Assembly (NCBI RefSeq): GCF_002013895.1
Contig: NZ_MAFQ01000001.1
Coordinates: forward strand, 372,001-436,000
Direction: 5' to 3'
Source: Mycobacteroides franklinii
GTDB taxonomy: Bacteria; Actinomycetota; Actinomycetes; Mycobacteriales; Mycobacteriaceae
DNA length: 64,000 nucleotides
Both the position numbers and the translations under genes were made by a program. Below are positions 17,080 to 28,624 of the stretch, piece after piece (position 1 is the first letter of the stretch; each line of letters begins with the position of its first letter). The notes beneath the pieces were generated by a model that searched no databases, was not told where the DNA came from, and saw only the letters and a list, made by a program, of their open reading frames with translations.

Positions 17080-17103
17080 GTTAGTAGACATGTGTCTGAT
17101 AAC
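17080..17103. promoter_or_regulatory. inverted repeat upstream of P450, candidate operator
   Basis: The core AGACATGTGTCT has 5-bp arms around TG and is flanked by an outer GTTA/TAAC pair at 17080-17083 and 17100-17103. It sits 23 nt upstream of the P450 GTG and could be a repressor site. The cognate regulator is not identifiable. Confidence 0.4.
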
Positions 17104-17238
17104 ACAGCGTACATCTGTCATCTCGGTCACACCAGCGGAAATCGCGAGAGATTTCACCGGCGGGTCGACTTGACAGGGGTAACTCTGGCACCATGTATCT
17201 CGTTCGTCCCAGAAATCACTGAGGTCTTGGAGGACGCG

Positions 17239-17793
17239 TTGATCACACGTTGGATGACCGCCGTGGTCGTCAGTGCTGTCCTCGCGCTGTGTGCGCCCGC
17301 GACCACCACCGCCGAACCCCTGGCGGTGGGCAAGGACTTCTCGAAGCCGGCAATTGTCATCCTCGGATACGGCCTCAAGCCCGACGGCTCGATGCGCGAC
17401 AAGCTCTATCAGCGCGTGGCAACCGGCAGGGCGATCGCCAACATGTTCCCGAACTCGTTCATCATCGTGACCGGCGGTAATCCGCAGAACGGTGTGTCCG
17501 AGGCCGAGCAGATGCGCAATATGCTTGTCGGCCTTGGCTATCCGTCCGACCGGATCATCGTGGAGCCGCGGGCGAACAGCACAGTGCAGAACGCGCAGTT
17601 CTCGGTGCCGCTGGCTAAACAGGCTGGCGCGTCGGGCATCATCCTGGTGACGAATTCGACCCACCAGCAGCGTGCCGATCGGAACTTCACCGACGCGGGC
17701 GGCAACGTGCTGGCTACCGCGAGCTTCCCCGACGGGGATGCGCCCACCAACATCGGTCAGCTCATGCGCGACATCATCAGCCCGTTCCGCTGA
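17239..17793 (+). CDS. DUF218 (YdcF/ElyC-like) exported protein
   Basis: A 184-residue protein starting with TTG 17239, chosen because GGAGG lies 5 nt upstream. Residues 1-25 form a signal peptide (MITRWMTAVVVSAVLALCAP). The DUF218 core follows: AIVILGYGLKPDGSMRDKLYQR, VTGGNPQ, SEAEQMRN and EPRANSTVQNAQF, then a LVTNSTHQQRA block. Members include ElyC and SanA, which affect envelope integrity; the enzymatic activity is not settled. With the signal peptide it should act outside the membrane. It is divergent from the P450 and followed by an MFS transporter gene after 155 nt. Confidence 0.8.
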   Translation: MITRWMTAVVVSAVLALCAPATTTAEPLAVGKDFSKPAIVILGYGLKPDGSMRDKLYQRVATGRAIANMFPNSFIIVTGGNPQNGVSEAEQMRNMLVGLGYPSDRIIVEPRANSTVQNAQFSVPLAKQAGASGIILVTNSTHQQRADRNFTDAGGNVLATASFPDGDAPTNIGQLMRDIISPFR

Positions 17794-17948
17794 CAACTGC
17801 TGACAACTACGGGACGACCACAGTTCGCCTGAAGGGAATGAACCCGGCAGAATTGTCGGTTAACCGACCAAGGCGCTCATCGGTGTGCGCCGCTGCGTGT
17901 CCAGGACACGCCGCATCAAGCCGCATACCGCACAGGAGCCCACATCTC

Positions 17949-19166
17949 ATGACGGCCGTTGTCGATTCTCGCGCGCAGCCCGAGCCGCCCGTATCGCCGC
18001 GCGCACGCCGCGGCGCGATTCTCGCGCTGGCCATCGGTGGATTCGGGATCGGGACAACAGAATTCGTGGCAATGGGACTGTTGCCCAATATCGCGCACGG
18101 CCTCCATGTCACCGAGCCGGAGGCGGGCCACGTCATCAGCGCCTATGCGCTCGGTGTCGTCGTCGGCGCACCGGTCATCGCGGCGCTCACCGCCCGTGCC
18201 TCGCGCCGAACACTGCTCATCGCACTCATGATCGCGTTCACGATCGGCAACGCGGCCACCGTCTTCGCGCCGGGCTACACCGCGCTCATGGTGTCCAGAT
18301 TCATCGCCGGGTTACCGCACGGCGCGTATTTCGGCGTGGCGGCCCTGGTGGCCGCACACCTGGCCGGCCCCGGCGAACGCGCCAAGGCAGTGGGGCAGAC
18401 GATGCTCGGCTTATCGGTGGCCAACGTGATAGGTGTTCCGGTGGCGACGTGGCTCGGCAACACGGTCGGCTGGCGTTCGGCCTTCGCCGTCGTCGCGGTC
18501 ATCGGTGCCATCACCATCGCGGCGCTATTGCGGTTCCTGCCGGGGTTGACGGATATGAAGATCACCAATCCGTTGACCGAGCTGGGTGCGTTGCGCCGCG
18601 TGCAGGTGTGGTTCACCCTGCTCATCGGCATCGTGGGCTTCGGTGGCATGTTCGCCTTCTACACCTACATCAGCACCACCCTCACCAGCGTCTCCGGACT
18701 GCCCAAGGCTCTCGTTCCGCTCGCGTTATCGCTGTACGGAATCGGCATGGTCACCGGAAATGTGCTGGGCGGCTGGATGGCAGACCGCAGTGTGGTCAGG
18801 GCCATCACCATCGGCTTGGTACTGGTCGCTGTGATGCTGGTGATTTTCGCGGCAGTATCCAGAAATCCTTGGGCCGCGCTGGTGCTGGTGTTCGCCGTGG
18901 GAGTCGCGGGAACGTCACTGGTCCCCGCCCTGCAGACTCGGCTCATGGATGTGGCCGATGACGCGCAGACGCTGGCCGCCGCGCTGAATCACTCGGCGCT
19001 CAACATCGCCAATGCCGGCGGGGCCTGGCTCGGCGGCCTGGTCATCACCGCCGGATATGGCTATCGGGCCCCGTCTCTGGTTGGGGCGGCGCTTGCCGCG
19101 GCGGGCCTGGTGGTGTTGGCGCTCTCGCTGCTGTATGCCCGGTTCAGGACTGTGGGCACCGCCTGA
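17949..19166 (+). CDS. MFS efflux transporter (DHA1 type)
   Basis: A 405-residue protein with twelve predicted transmembrane helices. Recognisable DHA1/AraJ features are GTTEFVAMGLLPNIAHGL in helix 1, ISAYALGVVVGAPVIAALTA, and the motif-C-like SVANVIGVPVATWLG in helix 5. Such pumps use the proton gradient to export drugs or sugars. ATG 17949 gives a short cytoplasmic N-terminus; an upstream ATG at 17838 would add 37 polar residues that look non-coding. It ends 8 nt before the convergent TetR gene. The substrate is not predictable. Confidence 0.85.
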   Translation: MTAVVDSRAQPEPPVSPRARRGAILALAIGGFGIGTTEFVAMGLLPNIAHGLHVTEPEAGHVISAYALGVVVGAPVIAALTARASRRTLLIALMIAFTIGNAATVFAPGYTALMVSRFIAGLPHGAYFGVAALVAAHLAGPGERAKAVGQTMLGLSVANVIGVPVATWLGNTVGWRSAFAVVAVIGAITIAALLRFLPGLTDMKITNPLTELGALRRVQVWFTLLIGIVGFGGMFAFYTYISTTLTSVSGLPKALVPLALSLYGIGMVTGNVLGGWMADRSVVRAITIGLVLVAVMLVIFAAVSRNPWAALVLVFAVGVAGTSLVPALQTRLMDVADDAQTLAAALNHSALNIANAGGAWLGGLVITAGYGYRAPSLVGAALAAAGLVVLALSLLYARFRTVGTA

Positions 19167-19174
19167 CCGGTGGG

Positions 19175-19765
19175 CTAAGTTCTCAAAAGCCGTCGTAGGC
19201 CGTAGTCAAATTGCTTGTCCTGCGCGGTGTTTCGAAGGGTGTCTAGTCCAGCCTTAACTAGCGGGAAACGTGTCTCGTCGATGTCGGTCCGCTTTGGGGC
19301 GTACTCGAGTTGTTGGGCGGCCTGTTCTTCGATCGCAAACCCGGTGACGTAATACTGCACCGAGAATGCGAGCAGTACCGCATCCCGCTCGGGCACAGCC
19401 GCGCTGCGGGCGGCTCCGATTGCGGCCTCGCCGAAGGCCAGCGTATGTGATTCGCGGACAAAGGTTCCCGCAAGAATTCGCGCGCCATCTCGATGCGAGA
19501 GTAGTGCCGCGCGTAGGCGGTGTGCCAGTTCGGCGAGTCGCTCCATGCCGACCGCGTTGCTGTGCGGGTCATCGGCGACGCCTGCCAAGAGATCATCGGC
19601 GAGTGCGTCGATCAAGGCGTGTTTGTTCTCGACATGCCAGTACAGCGTGCCGTGGTTTACCCCGAGCGAGGCCGCGAGCTTGCGCATCGTAAGCGCGTCC
19701 ACGCCGTGGATCTCGATGTAGGCCCATGCACCATTCAGCACTGCTGCTCTGTCCAGACGTGCCAT
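19175..19765 (-). CDS. TetR-family repressor of the adjacent FAD monooxygenase
   Basis: A 196-residue regulator whose helix-turn-helix reads LTMRKLAASLGVNHGTLYWHVENK (about residues 26-49), a classic TetR recognition helix, with a C-terminal ligand-binding domain. It resembles tetracycline-repressor-type proteins (GTLYWHVENKHAL). ATG 19765 is preceded by AGGAAGGA. It is divergent from a TetX-like monooxygenase; the 79-bp gap contains a perfect 31-bp palindrome overlapping promoter elements in both directions. It most likely represses itself and the monooxygenase until an inducing substrate binds. Confidence 0.88.
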   Translation of the reverse strand: MARLDRAAVLNGAWAYIEIHGVDALTMRKLAASLGVNHGTLYWHVENKHALIDALADDLLAGVADDPHSNAVGMERLAELAHRLRAALLSHRDGARILAGTFVRESHTLAFGEAAIGAARSAAVPERDAVLLAFSVQYYVTGFAIEEQAAQQLEYAPKRTDIDETRFPLVKAGLDTLRNTAQDKQFDYGLRRLLRT

Positions 19766-19800
19766 TGCGTCCTTCCTGACTCGCGAGCACGATAGCAAAA

Positions 19801-19831
19801 GAGCATACTTGACCAATGGTCAAGTATGCTC
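19801..19831. promoter_or_regulatory. perfect 31-bp palindrome, TetR operator and divergent promoter
   Basis: The left arm GAGCATACTTGACCA (19801-19815) and its exact reverse complement (19817-19831) flank a single central A. Both arms contain TTGACC, usable as a -35 box in either direction. Rightward, TAACCT at 19833-19838 is 18 nt away and ends 6 nt before ATG 19845. Leftward, TTTGCT (19794-19799 on the minus strand) is also 18 nt away. A bound TetR dimer would block both -35 boxes. Confidence 0.8.
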
Positions 19832-19844
19832 TTAACCTGTGGCT

Positions 19845-21044
19845 ATGCGGCCAACTCGGAGAGATGACGCCAGCACCGTGCTGATCTGCGGTGCCGGCAT
19901 CGCAGGCACGGTGCTGGCCTACCGGCTGGCTTGCGCGGGCTTGCGACCGACGGTGGTGGAACGGTCCGCGGGTCTGCGCCAGGCCGGAAATGCTGTCGAT
20001 CTGCGCGGCCCCGCCGTCGAGGTCGTGGCCGACATGGGTGTACTCGTCGAGCTGGAAGCGCGCGCGACGCAATTAGGCGAGTTCTTCCGTATCGATTCGT
20101 CGGGCAAACGTGTCTTCACCATGGCGCCGGAGGTAATCGGTGGCGAGATCGAGCTGCTGCGAACAGAACTCAACGCGGTGCTGTTCGATGCCGCCCAAAC
20201 CGGCGTCGAATACCGCTTTGGTGAATCGATTCGCTCGCTCCACGATCGGGGAGACGTCGTGGCCGTCACGTTCGACAGCGGCCGGCGCGGCGATTTCGAC
20301 CTTGTCATCGGAGCCGACGGACTACATTCACGCACACGCGCACTGGCTTTTGGGCCCGAGACCGAGTTCGTTCGCCATCTCGGCTGTTATCAGGCGCATT
20401 TCACCACCGACAACATTCTCGGTCTGCACAATGCCGGGTTGTTGTTCAACCGCCCGGGGCGCAGCCTCGGGTGCTACACCGTGCACCAGAACAGGGAGCT
20501 GGTGATCGGACTGTTTTTCGAGTCGGCCCAACGTGTCTACGACCGCGCAGACGTGGCGGCGCAGCGGCATTGGATCAACCGCACGTTTGACGGCATGGGC
20601 TGGCGCGCCGCGGAACTGCTCGAGGCCATGCAGGTGTGCGATGACTTCTATTTCGACGCCATTGCGCAGGTTGCGCTTGCCAGTCCGTACCGGGGCCGGG
20701 TGGCCCTTGTCGGGGACGCCGCGTACGGACCTTCGCTGCTCTCTGGGATGGGGGCAACCCTGGCTATCGTGGGTGCAGCCGTTCTGGCCGACGAACTCTC
20801 ATGCCGTTCCGGTGATCACCGGCAAGCCTTCGCGCGGTATGAGGCACGTATCCGCGATATGACCAGGCTGAGCCAGGAACTCGCGCGGGCGTCTCTGGGC
20901 TGGTTCATCCAGCCCGATGGCGCAGACGGCATCCCGCCGGACACCCAACTCGCGGCCGACACGGAATCCGATGTTCTTCGTGACCGCACGCTGGCCGCCG
21001 TGCGAGCGGCCTTGGGCAATCGGCCTTCCTGTGCGCGAAAGTAG
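19845..21044 (+). CDS. TetX-like FAD-dependent monooxygenase
   Basis: A 399-residue class A flavoprotein hydroxylase. It has the dinucleotide-binding GAGIAGTVLAYRLA (residues about 16-29), the GNAVDLRGPA block, DLVIGADGLHSRTR (DG motif, about 152-165) and VALVGDAAYGPSLLSGMG (GD motif, about 285-302). Length and motifs fit the PHBH fold that includes TetX and other drug-hydroxylating enzymes. ATG 19845 lies 6 nt after TAACCT, so the mRNA should be leaderless; GTG 19839 is less likely. It is controlled by the divergent TetR. Inactivation of an aromatic antibiotic is plausible, but the substrate is unproven. Confidence 0.82.
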   Translation: MRPTRRDDASTVLICGAGIAGTVLAYRLACAGLRPTVVERSAGLRQAGNAVDLRGPAVEVVADMGVLVELEARATQLGEFFRIDSSGKRVFTMAPEVIGGEIELLRTELNAVLFDAAQTGVEYRFGESIRSLHDRGDVVAVTFDSGRRGDFDLVIGADGLHSRTRALAFGPETEFVRHLGCYQAHFTTDNILGLHNAGLLFNRPGRSLGCYTVHQNRELVIGLFFESAQRVYDRADVAAQRHWINRTFDGMGWRAAELLEAMQVCDDFYFDAIAQVALASPYRGRVALVGDAAYGPSLLSGMGATLAIVGAAVLADELSCRSGDHRQAFARYEARIRDMTRLSQELARASLGWFIQPDGADGIPPDTQLAADTESDVLRDRTLAAVRAALGNRPSCARK

Positions 21045-21067
21045 TTTTGTTGGAATAGCCTTTCCGC

Positions 21068-21643
21068 ATGGCTGGAAGCGGCGAAGCAAAAGTTGCGGGC
21101 AAAGAGTCTCTCTGGGCGCGATGGCGTGGGCGTGTCTTCGCCGGCGTCGGATTGCTGCTGGTGTTGGTGGCCGTGTACTTCGCGCTGTCGGCCTTCATCC
21201 CGCGATGGTGGGCGCAGCGCATCGCCGACATGTCCGGCCACGGCAGCTTCACCAAGGGGATTGGCAGTGGGCTCACACTCGGCCTGTTATGCACCGGAAT
21301 TCCGCTGTTGCTGGCCTTGTGGGCGTTTCTGCTGCGCGGTCGCCGCGGCGGGAAATTCTTCGCGGGGGTATTGACGTTGCTGGCCGTCATTGTGGCGGTA
21401 CCCAACCTGATGACGCTGACAATTGTGCTCGGGACCAGCAATTCCGCCCACGCTGGCGAGCGAGTTCTGGATGTCGAAGCACCCGGTTTCCGGGGGGCGA
21501 CGGCCATCGGGGCGACCGTGGCGCTGTTGATCTTCCTGCTCATCACGTTCTTCGTCGTACGCAAGTGGCGGCGGCGAGTGAAATCCGAGAAGCAGCAGGT
21601 CCGAGACGCTGCCGCCGCGGCAGTTGATACCGCAACAGAATGA
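21068..21643 (+). CDS. membrane protein, hypothetical
   Basis: A 191-residue protein with four hydrophobic segments: about residues 25-45, 70-92, 98-120 and 145-165, plus a charged N-terminus and a Lys/Ala-rich C-terminal tail. No motif was recognised. It starts 23 nt after the monooxygenase stop, possibly in the same transcript, and ends just before the 3' end of the oppositely oriented tRNA gene. Location next to argS matches uncharacterised membrane proteins in other mycobacteria. No function is proposed. Confidence 0.7.
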   Translation: MAGSGEAKVAGKESLWARWRGRVFAGVGLLLVLVAVYFALSAFIPRWWAQRIADMSGHGSFTKGIGSGLTLGLLCTGIPLLLALWAFLLRGRRGGKFFAGVLTLLAVIVAVPNLMTLTIVLGTSNSAHAGERVLDVEAPGFRGATAIGATVALLIFLLITFFVVRKWRRRVKSEKQQVRDAAAAAVDTATE

Positions 21644-21650
21644 TCGTGTG

Positions 21651-21723
21651 TGCCCTCGGCAGGAATCGAACCTGCGGCCTTCTGCTCCGGAGGCAGACGC
21701 TCTATCCCCTGAGCTACGAGGGC
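21651..21723 (-). tRNA. tRNA-Arg (anticodon CCG)
   Basis: The minus strand folds as a cloverleaf: acceptor GCCCTCG pairs with CGAGGGC, D-arm with AGCTCAGGGGATAGAGC, anticodon loop CTCCGGA with anticodon CCG, and T-arm GCAGGTTCGATTCCTGC. It is 73 nt with discriminator A and no encoded CCA. It would read CGG arginine codons, common in this GC-rich genome. It lies back to back with argS, about 120 nt away. Confidence 0.95.
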
Positions 21724-21831
21724 GTCAGGGCTTGGTAAGACTAGCTGGGACAGCCTAGCGCATCCAGACGCGCACCCCGAACACCGTTTCGGTCGCGGGT
21801 AAAGGATTCGGGGCCTGGATACCCCAGCCCA

Positions 21832-21837
21832 TAGGAT
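21832..21837 (+). promoter_or_regulatory. -10 box of argS
   Basis: TAGGAT ends 7 nt before GTG 21845, consistent with a leaderless argS transcript. No clear -35. The first transcribed base would be at or beside the GTG. Confidence 0.45.
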
Positions 21838-21844
21838 GATCGCC

Positions 21845-23497
21845 GTGACTCCCGCCGACCTCGCCGACCTGCTACGTTCCACCGCTACCACGGTGCTGGA
21901 CGAGCGAGGTCTGGACACGTCGGCGATACCGGCCACGGTGACCGTTGAGCGGCCCCGTAATCCCGAGCACGGCGACTATGCCACCAACGTGGCCCTGCAG
22001 GTCGCCAAGAAGGTCGGCGTCACCCCTCGCGACCTCGCGACCTGGCTCGCCGAGGCCCTTACCTCCAATGAGGCCATCGCCGCCGCCGAGATCGCCGGAC
22101 CCGGGTTCGTGAACCTGCGGATCGCCGCGGACGCGCAGGGCACCATCGTCGCGAACATCCTGGAGGCGGGGGAGACCTACGGTAATTCCGAGGCGCAGGG
22201 CACGCACACCATCAACCTGGAATTCGTCTCGGCCAACCCGACGGGGCCCATTCACATCGGCGGTACCCGCTGGGCCGCTGTGGGGGATGCCCTGGGGCGC
22301 CTGCTGACCCGTCAGGGCGCCAAGGTCACCCGCGAGTACTACTTCAACGACCACGGCGCGCAGATCGACCGGTTTGTCCGCTCGCTCATCGCCTCGGCCG
22401 AGGGCAACGAAGCACCCGAGGATGGGTACGCCGGCGACTACATCGCCGACATCGCCCAGCAGGTCCTGGCCCAGCGTCCCGAAGCGCTCTCGCTGCCCGA
22501 CGATGAGAAGGCCGAGGCGTTCCGCGCGGTCGGCGTGGACCTGATGTTCACGCACATCAAGGAGTCGCTGCACGAGTTCGGTACGGACTTTGACGTTTTC
22601 ACCCACGAGGACTCGATGCATACCTCCGGCCGGGTGCAGGAGGCCATCGCGCAGCTGCGTAAGACCGGCAACATCTACGAGAAGGACGGTGCGTCCTGGC
22701 TGCGGTCGAGCAACTTCGGTGACGACAAGGACCGCGTCGTGATCAAGAGCGACGGCAACCCCGCCTATATCGCCGGTGACATCGCCTACTACCTCGACAA
22801 GCGCGAGCGCGGTTTCGACCTGTGCATCTACATGCTCGGCGCCGATCACCACGGATACATCGCTCGGCTGAAAGCCGTTGCGGCGGCGCTGGGTTACGAC
22901 GCCGACAGCGTCGAGGTGCTCATCGGTCAGATGGTCAATCTGGTGCGCGACGGCCAGCCGGTCCGGATGTCCAAGCGTGCGGGCACCGTCATCACCCTCG
23001 ACGACCTGGTCGACGCCATCGGAGTCGATGCCGCCCGCTACGCGTTGATCCGGTCCTCGGTGGACACCTCGATCGATATCGACCTGGAGCTATGGGCCTC
23101 CGCATCGAGTGAGAACCCGGTCTACTACGTCCAATACGCCCACGCGCGGCTCTGCGCACTGGCACGCAACGCTGCCGATCTCGGCCTGCAGCACTCGATC
23201 GATCATCTCGAACTGCTCACCCATGAGAAGGAGGGTGCGCTCATCCGGGGTCTCGGCGAGTTCGGCAGGATCCTGCAGAACGCCGCGGTGCTCCGCGAAC
23301 CACACCGCGTCGCGCGGTATTTGGAAGACATCGCCGGTGATTACCACCGGTTCTACGATTCGTGCCGGGTGCTTCCGCAGGGAGATGAGACACCCGGACC
23401 CCTCAACCAGGCGCGGCTCGCGCTGTGTCTGGCCACTCGCCAAGTCATCGCCAACGGCCTGGACATTCTCGGCGTGAGCGCACCGGAGCGGATGTGA
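21845..23497 (+). CDS. argS: arginyl-tRNA synthetase
   Basis: A 550-residue class I synthetase that charges tRNA-Arg with arginine using ATP. The HIGH region is [14 protein letters not shown] (about residues 132-145) and the KMSKS region is VRMSKRAGT. The C-terminal DALR anticodon-binding domain ends in GVSAPERM. The sequence is very close to M. tuberculosis Rv1292 as I recall it. GTG 21845 is chosen over ATG 21836 because it matches the homologue start and sits 7 nt after a -10 box. It heads a tight run with lysA, hom, thrC and thrB, and stands next to a tRNA-Arg gene. Confidence 0.97.
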   Translation: MTPADLADLLRSTATTVLDERGLDTSAIPATVTVERPRNPEHGDYATNVALQVAKKVGVTPRDLATWLAEALTSNEAIAAAEIAGPGFVNLRIAADAQGTIVANILEAGETYGNSEAQGTHTINLEFVSANPTGPIHIGGTRWAAVGDALGRLLTRQGAKVTREYYFNDHGAQIDRFVRSLIASAEGNEAPEDGYAGDYIADIAQQVLAQRPEALSLPDDEKAEAFRAVGVDLMFTHIKESLHEFGTDFDVFTHEDSMHTSGRVQEAIAQLRKTGNIYEKDGASWLRSSNFGDDKDRVVIKSDGNPAYIAGDIAYYLDKRERGFDLCIYMLGADHHGYIARLKAVAAALGYDADSVEVLIGQMVNLVRDGQPVRMSKRAGTVITLDDLVDAIGVDAARYALIRSSVDTSIDIDLELWASASSENPVYYVQYAHARLCALARNAADLGLQHSIDHLELLTHEKEGALIRGLGEFGRILQNAAVLREPHRVARYLEDIAGDYHRFYDSCRVLPQGDETPGPLNQARLALCLATRQVIANGLDILGVSAPERM

Positions 23498-23547
23498 GCG
23501 CACACCCGGCAGGCCCCCGCCACGCAGAAGGGGAGAAGAACGGCACC

Positions 23548-24915
23548 ATGGCAGGACACCTCGCATCGGCCCCGGTCAACCCGACCGAGCTAGCGCCAAA
23601 TGTATGGCCCCGCAATGCTTCCCGGGGCGCCAACGGTGAGGTTACCCTCGCGGGCCTTTCCGTCTCCTCGCTCGCCGAGCAGTACGGCACTCCGCTGTTC
23701 GTCATCGACGAAGACGATTTCCGGTCGCGCTGCCGCGACATGGCGGCGGCGTTCGGTGGCGCCGCGCGCGTGCATTACGCGTCGAAGGCGTTCCTGTGCA
23801 CCGAGATCGCACGCTGGATCAAGGACGAAGGGCTGGGACTGGACGTCTGCTCGGCTGGAGAACTGGCTGTCGCGCTGCGGGCCGATTTCCCGCCGGAGCG
23901 AATCGCGCTGCACGGCAACAACAAATCCGAGGCAGAGCTCGCACTTGCGGTTGAGGCGGGTGTCGGCCACATCGTCGTCGACTCGATGATCGAGATCGAC
24001 CGCCTGGACGCCATCGCGGGCAAGGCCGGTGTGGTGCAAGACGTTCTGGTGCGGGTCACCGTCGGCGTCGAGGCGCACACCCACGAGTTCATCTCCACCG
24101 CACACGAGGACCAGAAGTTCGGGTTGTCGCTCGCGGGCGGGCAGGCACTGGAGGCTGTGCGGCGCGTCTTCGCCACCGACAACCTGCGACTCGTCGGATT
24201 GCACAGCCACATCGGCTCGCAGATCTTCGATGTCGACGGGTTCGAGGTCGCTGCACACCGGGTGATCGGACTGCTGCGTGATGTGGTCGCCGAGTTCGGT
24301 ACCGAGAAGACGGCCCAGCTCAAGATCATCGATCTCGGTGGCGGCCTCGGCATCAGCTATGTGCCCTCCGACGACCCGCCGCCCATCGAGGACCTGGCCG
24401 CCAAGCTCGGTGTCATCGTGCGCACCGAGTCGGCGCTCGCCGGTCTGCCCGAGCCGCGTTTGGTGATCGAGCCGGGTCGCGCCATCGCCGGTCCCGGCAC
24501 CGTCACGCTGTATCGCGTGGGCACCACCAAGGACGTGATTCTCTCGAACGGTCAGCGTCGCTACGTGAGCGTCGACGGCGGGATGAGCGACAACATTCGC
24601 ACCTCGCTCTACCAGGCCGAGTATCACCCGCAGCTTGTTTCCCGCGATAGCGATGTCGCGCCGGTGCTGTCCCGAGTGGTCGGAAAGCACTGCGAAAGCG
24701 GCGATATCGTGGTCCGGGACGCATGGCTGCCCGAGGATGTGGCCCCGGGCGATCTGGTGGCGGTCGCCGCGACCGGTGCGTATTGCTACTCGATGTCCAG
24801 CCGGTACAACCTGCTGACCCGTCCGGCGGTCATCGCCGTGAAGGACGGAAAGGCGCGATTGATTCTGCGGCGTGAGACTGTCGAGGATTTGGTGAGTTTG
24901 GAGGTAAGTGAATGA
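23548..24915 (+). CDS. lysA: diaminopimelate decarboxylase
   Basis: A 455-residue PLP enzyme that decarboxylates meso-diaminopimelate to lysine, the last lysine step. Visible landmarks are the Schiff-base Lys in [17 protein letters not shown], the phosphate-binding [18 protein letters not shown] and the substrate motif GKHCESGD with the catalytic Cys. The start is uncertain: ATG 23548 ([10 protein letters not shown]) resembles the homologue length, whereas GTG 23494 overlaps the argS stop as GTGA and has GGAG 5 nt before it, which would add 18 residues. The stop overlaps the hom start by ATGA. Confidence 0.95.
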   Translation: MAGHLASAPVNPTELAPNVWPRNASRGANGEVTLAGLSVSSLAEQYGTPLFVIDEDDFRSRCRDMAAAFGGAARVHYASKAFLCTEIARWIKDEGLGLDVCSAGELAVALRADFPPERIALHGNNKSEAELALAVEAGVGHIVVDSMIEIDRLDAIAGKAGVVQDVLVRVTVGVEAHTHEFISTAHEDQKFGLSLAGGQALEAVRRVFATDNLRLVGLHSHIGSQIFDVDGFEVAAHRVIGLLRDVVAEFGTEKTAQLKIIDLGGGLGISYVPSDDPPPIEDLAAKLGVIVRTESALAGLPEPRLVIEPGRAIAGPGTVTLYRVGTTKDVILSNGQRRYVSVDGGMSDNIRTSLYQAEYHPQLVSRDSDVAPVLSRVVGKHCESGDIVVRDAWLPEDVAPGDLVAVAATGAYCYSMSSRYNLLTRPAVIAVKDGKARLILRRETVEDLVSLEVSE

Positions 24916-26212
24916 GTGACGCGATAGGCGTAGCGATCCTGGGCCTGGGCAATGTCGGCAGCGAGGTAGCGCGCATCATCGAGAGCAGCGCAAGTGACCT
25001 CGCTGCCCGCATCGGTGCCCCGCTGGAGATTCGGGGTATCGGCGTGCGCCGTGTCGCCGATGACCGCGGTATTCCGGTGGAGCTGCTCACCGACGATATT
25101 GACGCCCTGGTCGCGCGTGAGGACGTGGACATCGTCGTCGAACTCATGGGTCCTGTCGAGCCCGCGCGGCGCGGCATCCTGGGTGCGCTCAACGCAGGCA
25201 AGTCAGTGGTGACCGCCAATAAAGCGCTATTGGCGCAGTCCGCCGGCGAGCTCGCCGAGGCTGCCGAAAAGGCAAGGGTTGACCTCTATTTCGAGGCGGC
25301 TGTGGCCGGCGCGATCCCTGTTATCCGCCCACTGACGCAGTCCCTGGCCGGCGATTCGGTGATCCGGGTGTCCGGAATCGTCAACGGCACCACCAACTAC
25401 ATCCTGTCCGCCATGGACAACACCGGTGCCGGTTACGACACGGCACTGGCCGAGGCGGGCGAGCTCGGATACGCCGAGGCCGACCCGACCGCGGACGTAG
25501 AGGGCTACGACGCTGCCGCCAAGGCCGCGATTCTCGCGTCGATCGCCTTCCACACCCGGGTCAGCGCCGATGATGTGTACCGCGAGGGCATCACGAAGAT
25601 CAGCGCCGACGACTTCGATTCCGCGCGGGCTCTGCAGTGCACCATCAAGCTGCTGTCCATCTGCGAACGGCTCACGGACAACGAAGGGCATCAACGCGTT
25701 TCGGCCCGGGTCTACCCGGCGCTGGTGCCGTTGACCCATCCGCTGGCGAGCGTCAGCGGGGCGTTCAACGCCGTCTTCGTCGAGGCTGAGGCCGCAGGCG
25801 AGCTCATGTTCTACGGCCAGGGTGCAGGCGGCGCACCGACCGCCTCCGCGGTGCTCGGCGATCTGGTGATGGCGGCGCGCAACCGGGTGCAGGGTGGGCG
25901 TGGCCCGCGCGCGTCTCGCTATGCCAAGCTGCCCATCGCGCCGATCGGTCTCATCCCGACGCGCTATTACGTGCGGATGCGGGTGGCCGACAAGCCCGGC
26001 GTGCTCGCCACCGTCGCCACAGAATTTTCCAAGCGCGAGGTCAGCATCGCTACCGTCCGGCAGGAGGGTGAGGTTGACGAGACGGGCGCACGGCTCGTCG
26101 TGGTCACCCACAAGGCGACAGACGCGGCGCTCTCGGAAACCGTTGCCGCACTTGCCGATCTGGACGTGGTGCTGGGTGTCGCGAGCGTCATCCGGCTGGA
26201 AGGAACACAAGA

Positions 26213-26216
<4 letters not shown>
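24912..26216 (+). CDS. thrA: homoserine dehydrogenase
   Basis: A 434-residue enzyme that reduces aspartate semialdehyde to homoserine, the entry to threonine, methionine and isoleucine. It has the NAD(P)-binding [10 protein letters not shown] (residues 11-20), the VTANKALL and VNGTTNYIL catalytic blocks, [11 protein letters not shown], and a C-terminal ACT domain ([20 protein letters not shown]) that normally mediates threonine feedback inhibition. It is the single-function enzyme (no aspartokinase domain), also called hom. It overlaps lysA (ATGA) and thrC (GTGA) at its two ends, so expression is coupled. Confidence 0.96.
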
Positions 26217-28296
<2,080 letters not shown>

Positions 28297-28624
28297 CCGA
28301 CGTTATGGCTGGTGAGCCGGGGGACTCGCCGGGGGGCGCTGGTTGCTTGATGCCCGGCTGAGGGTTATCCTCGGTATCAGTCCCAGCAATTGCAGCTTCT
28401 GCGCACCTGCGCCGAGAACGAGGACGATCACAAATTCTTCCTGATTTTTCAGTTGTCGCCGACAGGCGGCGATATTGGGCAAGGTCGATGGTGAGCTGCC
28501 ATTTCTCCGGACCTCGCGTGGCCCTATCTCTGTGGGCCCGCACCATGAACTTCGCGGCCAGCAACCTAACTGGTCGAAGTGAGACCCCTCGCCCCATGTT
28601 TGGCGGGGGAAGGAAAGGAAATCC
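28297..28624 (+). promoter_or_regulatory. rho promoter and long untranslated leader
   Basis: This 328-nt stretch has no credible gene. It contains a C-rich, G-poor patch (about 28415-28465), and just before the start a hairpin in which CCCC(T)CGCC at about 28588-28596 pairs with GGCGGGGG at about 28605-28612, followed by the Shine-Dalgarno GGAAAGGAAA. A promoter within it is likely but not pinned down. The layout suits regulation of rho by its own product or by leader structure. Confidence 0.5.
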
